Positions 5,102 to 5,275 of a DNA stretch of 5,275 nucleotides are shown piece after piece. Every line of letters starts with the position of its first letter. Positions within the stretch are counted from its first letter, which is position 1. This DNA comes from Gammaproteobacteria bacterium (GTDB lineage: Bacteria > Pseudomonadota > Gammaproteobacteria > Steroidobacterales > Steroidobacteraceae). The stretch lies in assembly GCA_003156695.1 (NCBI GenBank), contig PMHN01000050.1, positions 1 to 5,275 on the forward strand, in the 5' to 3' direction. Position numbers and translations under genes: made by a program. The notes beneath the pieces were generated by a model that saw nothing but the letters and a program-made list of their open reading frames with translations, was not told the origin of the DNA and did not search any database.

Positions 5102-5208
5102 CCAACCGGGCGTTCCCGGCTCCCTTTCGGACCCTTACAGGTGGGGTGTGGCCTCTCGCGTCCGGTTGGAGCGCACCCTCACGCATCGCGTTTGAGTCCC
5201 GGGGTGCG
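5102..5208. other. Nested inverted repeats upstream of the exporter promoter
   Basis: CCAACCGG (5102-5109) pairs with CCGGTTGG (5162-5169). The pairing continues inward as G-T at 5110/5161 and CG at 5111-5112 with 5159-5160. An alternative local hairpin is CCGGG (5106-5110) with CCCGG (5115-5119). Two bases past the first stem, CGCACCC (5172-5178) pairs with GGGTGCG (5202-5208), enclosing a small ACGC-ATC-GCGT hairpin (5181-5191). The whole reads like a folded RNA or a complex operator. No gene is visible in this stretch, and no promoter for a plus-strand RNA stands out. Confidence 0.4.
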
Positions 5209-5275
5209 ATTAGGGCGTGTCGACGCAACGGAGCCAGCCCCGCGGTCACTGATGTAGCCGGCCAAAGTCACGCCT
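5209..5275. other. Edge stretch without a supportable gene
   Basis: The last bases hold one minor hairpin (GCGT 5215-5218 with ACGC 5223-5226) and a GTCAC direct repeat (5245-5249, 5267-5271). A minus-strand frame open from the edge to a TGA at 5181-5179 could be the tail of an upstream gene, but 31 codons without a recognisable motif do not support a call. Confidence 0.3.

Noticed and set aside
5106..5119. CCGGG-CGTT-CCCGG hairpin as an intrinsic terminator
   Set aside because: No T-run follows on either strand, and it competes with the longer stem at 5102-5109/5162-5169.
5070..5186. 38-codon minus-strand frame beginning MREGALQ
   Set aside because: It runs across the promoter and operator, has no ribosome-binding site and has no recognisable motif; its basic, Arg-rich composition fits chance.
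5191..5203. T-arm-like TTTGAGTCCCGG suggesting a tRNA
   Set aside because: There is no matching 5-bp T-stem, no cloverleaf can be drawn around it, and no acceptor stem pairs.
1..5275. Mobile element, CRISPR array or phage remnant
   Set aside because: No transposase, integrase, terminal repeats or regularly spaced repeats are seen; all genes are intact apart from the one cut by the window edge.

Overview
The window reads as chromosomal DNA from a G+C-rich Gram-negative bacterium, probably a gammaproteobacterium of the Xanthomonadales/Lysobacterales kind. This rests on third-position G/C-rich codons, genes for a Mla-type outer-membrane lipid transport system, and a proteobacterial-style Dps. 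The placement is an inference and only moderately secure. All seven genes I can support lie on the minus strand, so transcription runs from the right edge to the left edge. I see no mobile element, CRISPR array, tRNA or rRNA.

Right side (about 5275 to 2502): a compact four-gene operon. A near-consensus sigma-70-type promoter (TTGACA, 17-bp spacer, TAGAGT) at 5092-5064 overlaps a perfect 6-bp-arm inverted repeat. It drives a leader of about 73 nt, a 65-residue single-span membrane or secreted peptide of unknown function, a short GntR regulator of the YtrA subfamily, an ABC ATPase of the YtrB/CcmA kind, and an ABC-2-type permease. The regulator and ATPase genes overlap by 17 nt, and the ATPase and permease genes by 4 nt (ATGA). 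The simplest model is a self-repressing exporter operon, in which the regulator binds the inverted repeat until an envelope or antibiotic-type stress releases it. The ligand is unknown. Upstream of the promoter, 5100-5275 has no convincing gene but holds nested inverted repeats that could be a structured RNA or a complex regulatory region.

Middle (2501 to 1867): a 152-bp gap rich in G+C hairpins separates the exporter operon from a dps gene. Dps is the ferritin-like mini-ferritin that oxidises and stores iron and protects DNA. The gap also contains a candidate OxyR-type tetrad site and a strong composite stem-loop just ahead of an excellent AGGAGG ribosome-binding site.

Left side (1845 to 1): only 21 bp after dps come a MlaE-type permease with an N-terminal STAS (MlaB-like) domain fused through a polyalanine linker, and a MlaF-type ATPase. 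The MlaF start codon shares one base with the MlaE stop, and the gene is cut by the window edge about 30 codons before its expected end. These two are the core of a phospholipid ABC transporter. The MlaD-like MCE partner would be expected beyond position 1. The tight spacing suggests dps and mlaEF may share a transcript, which is an unusual pairing.
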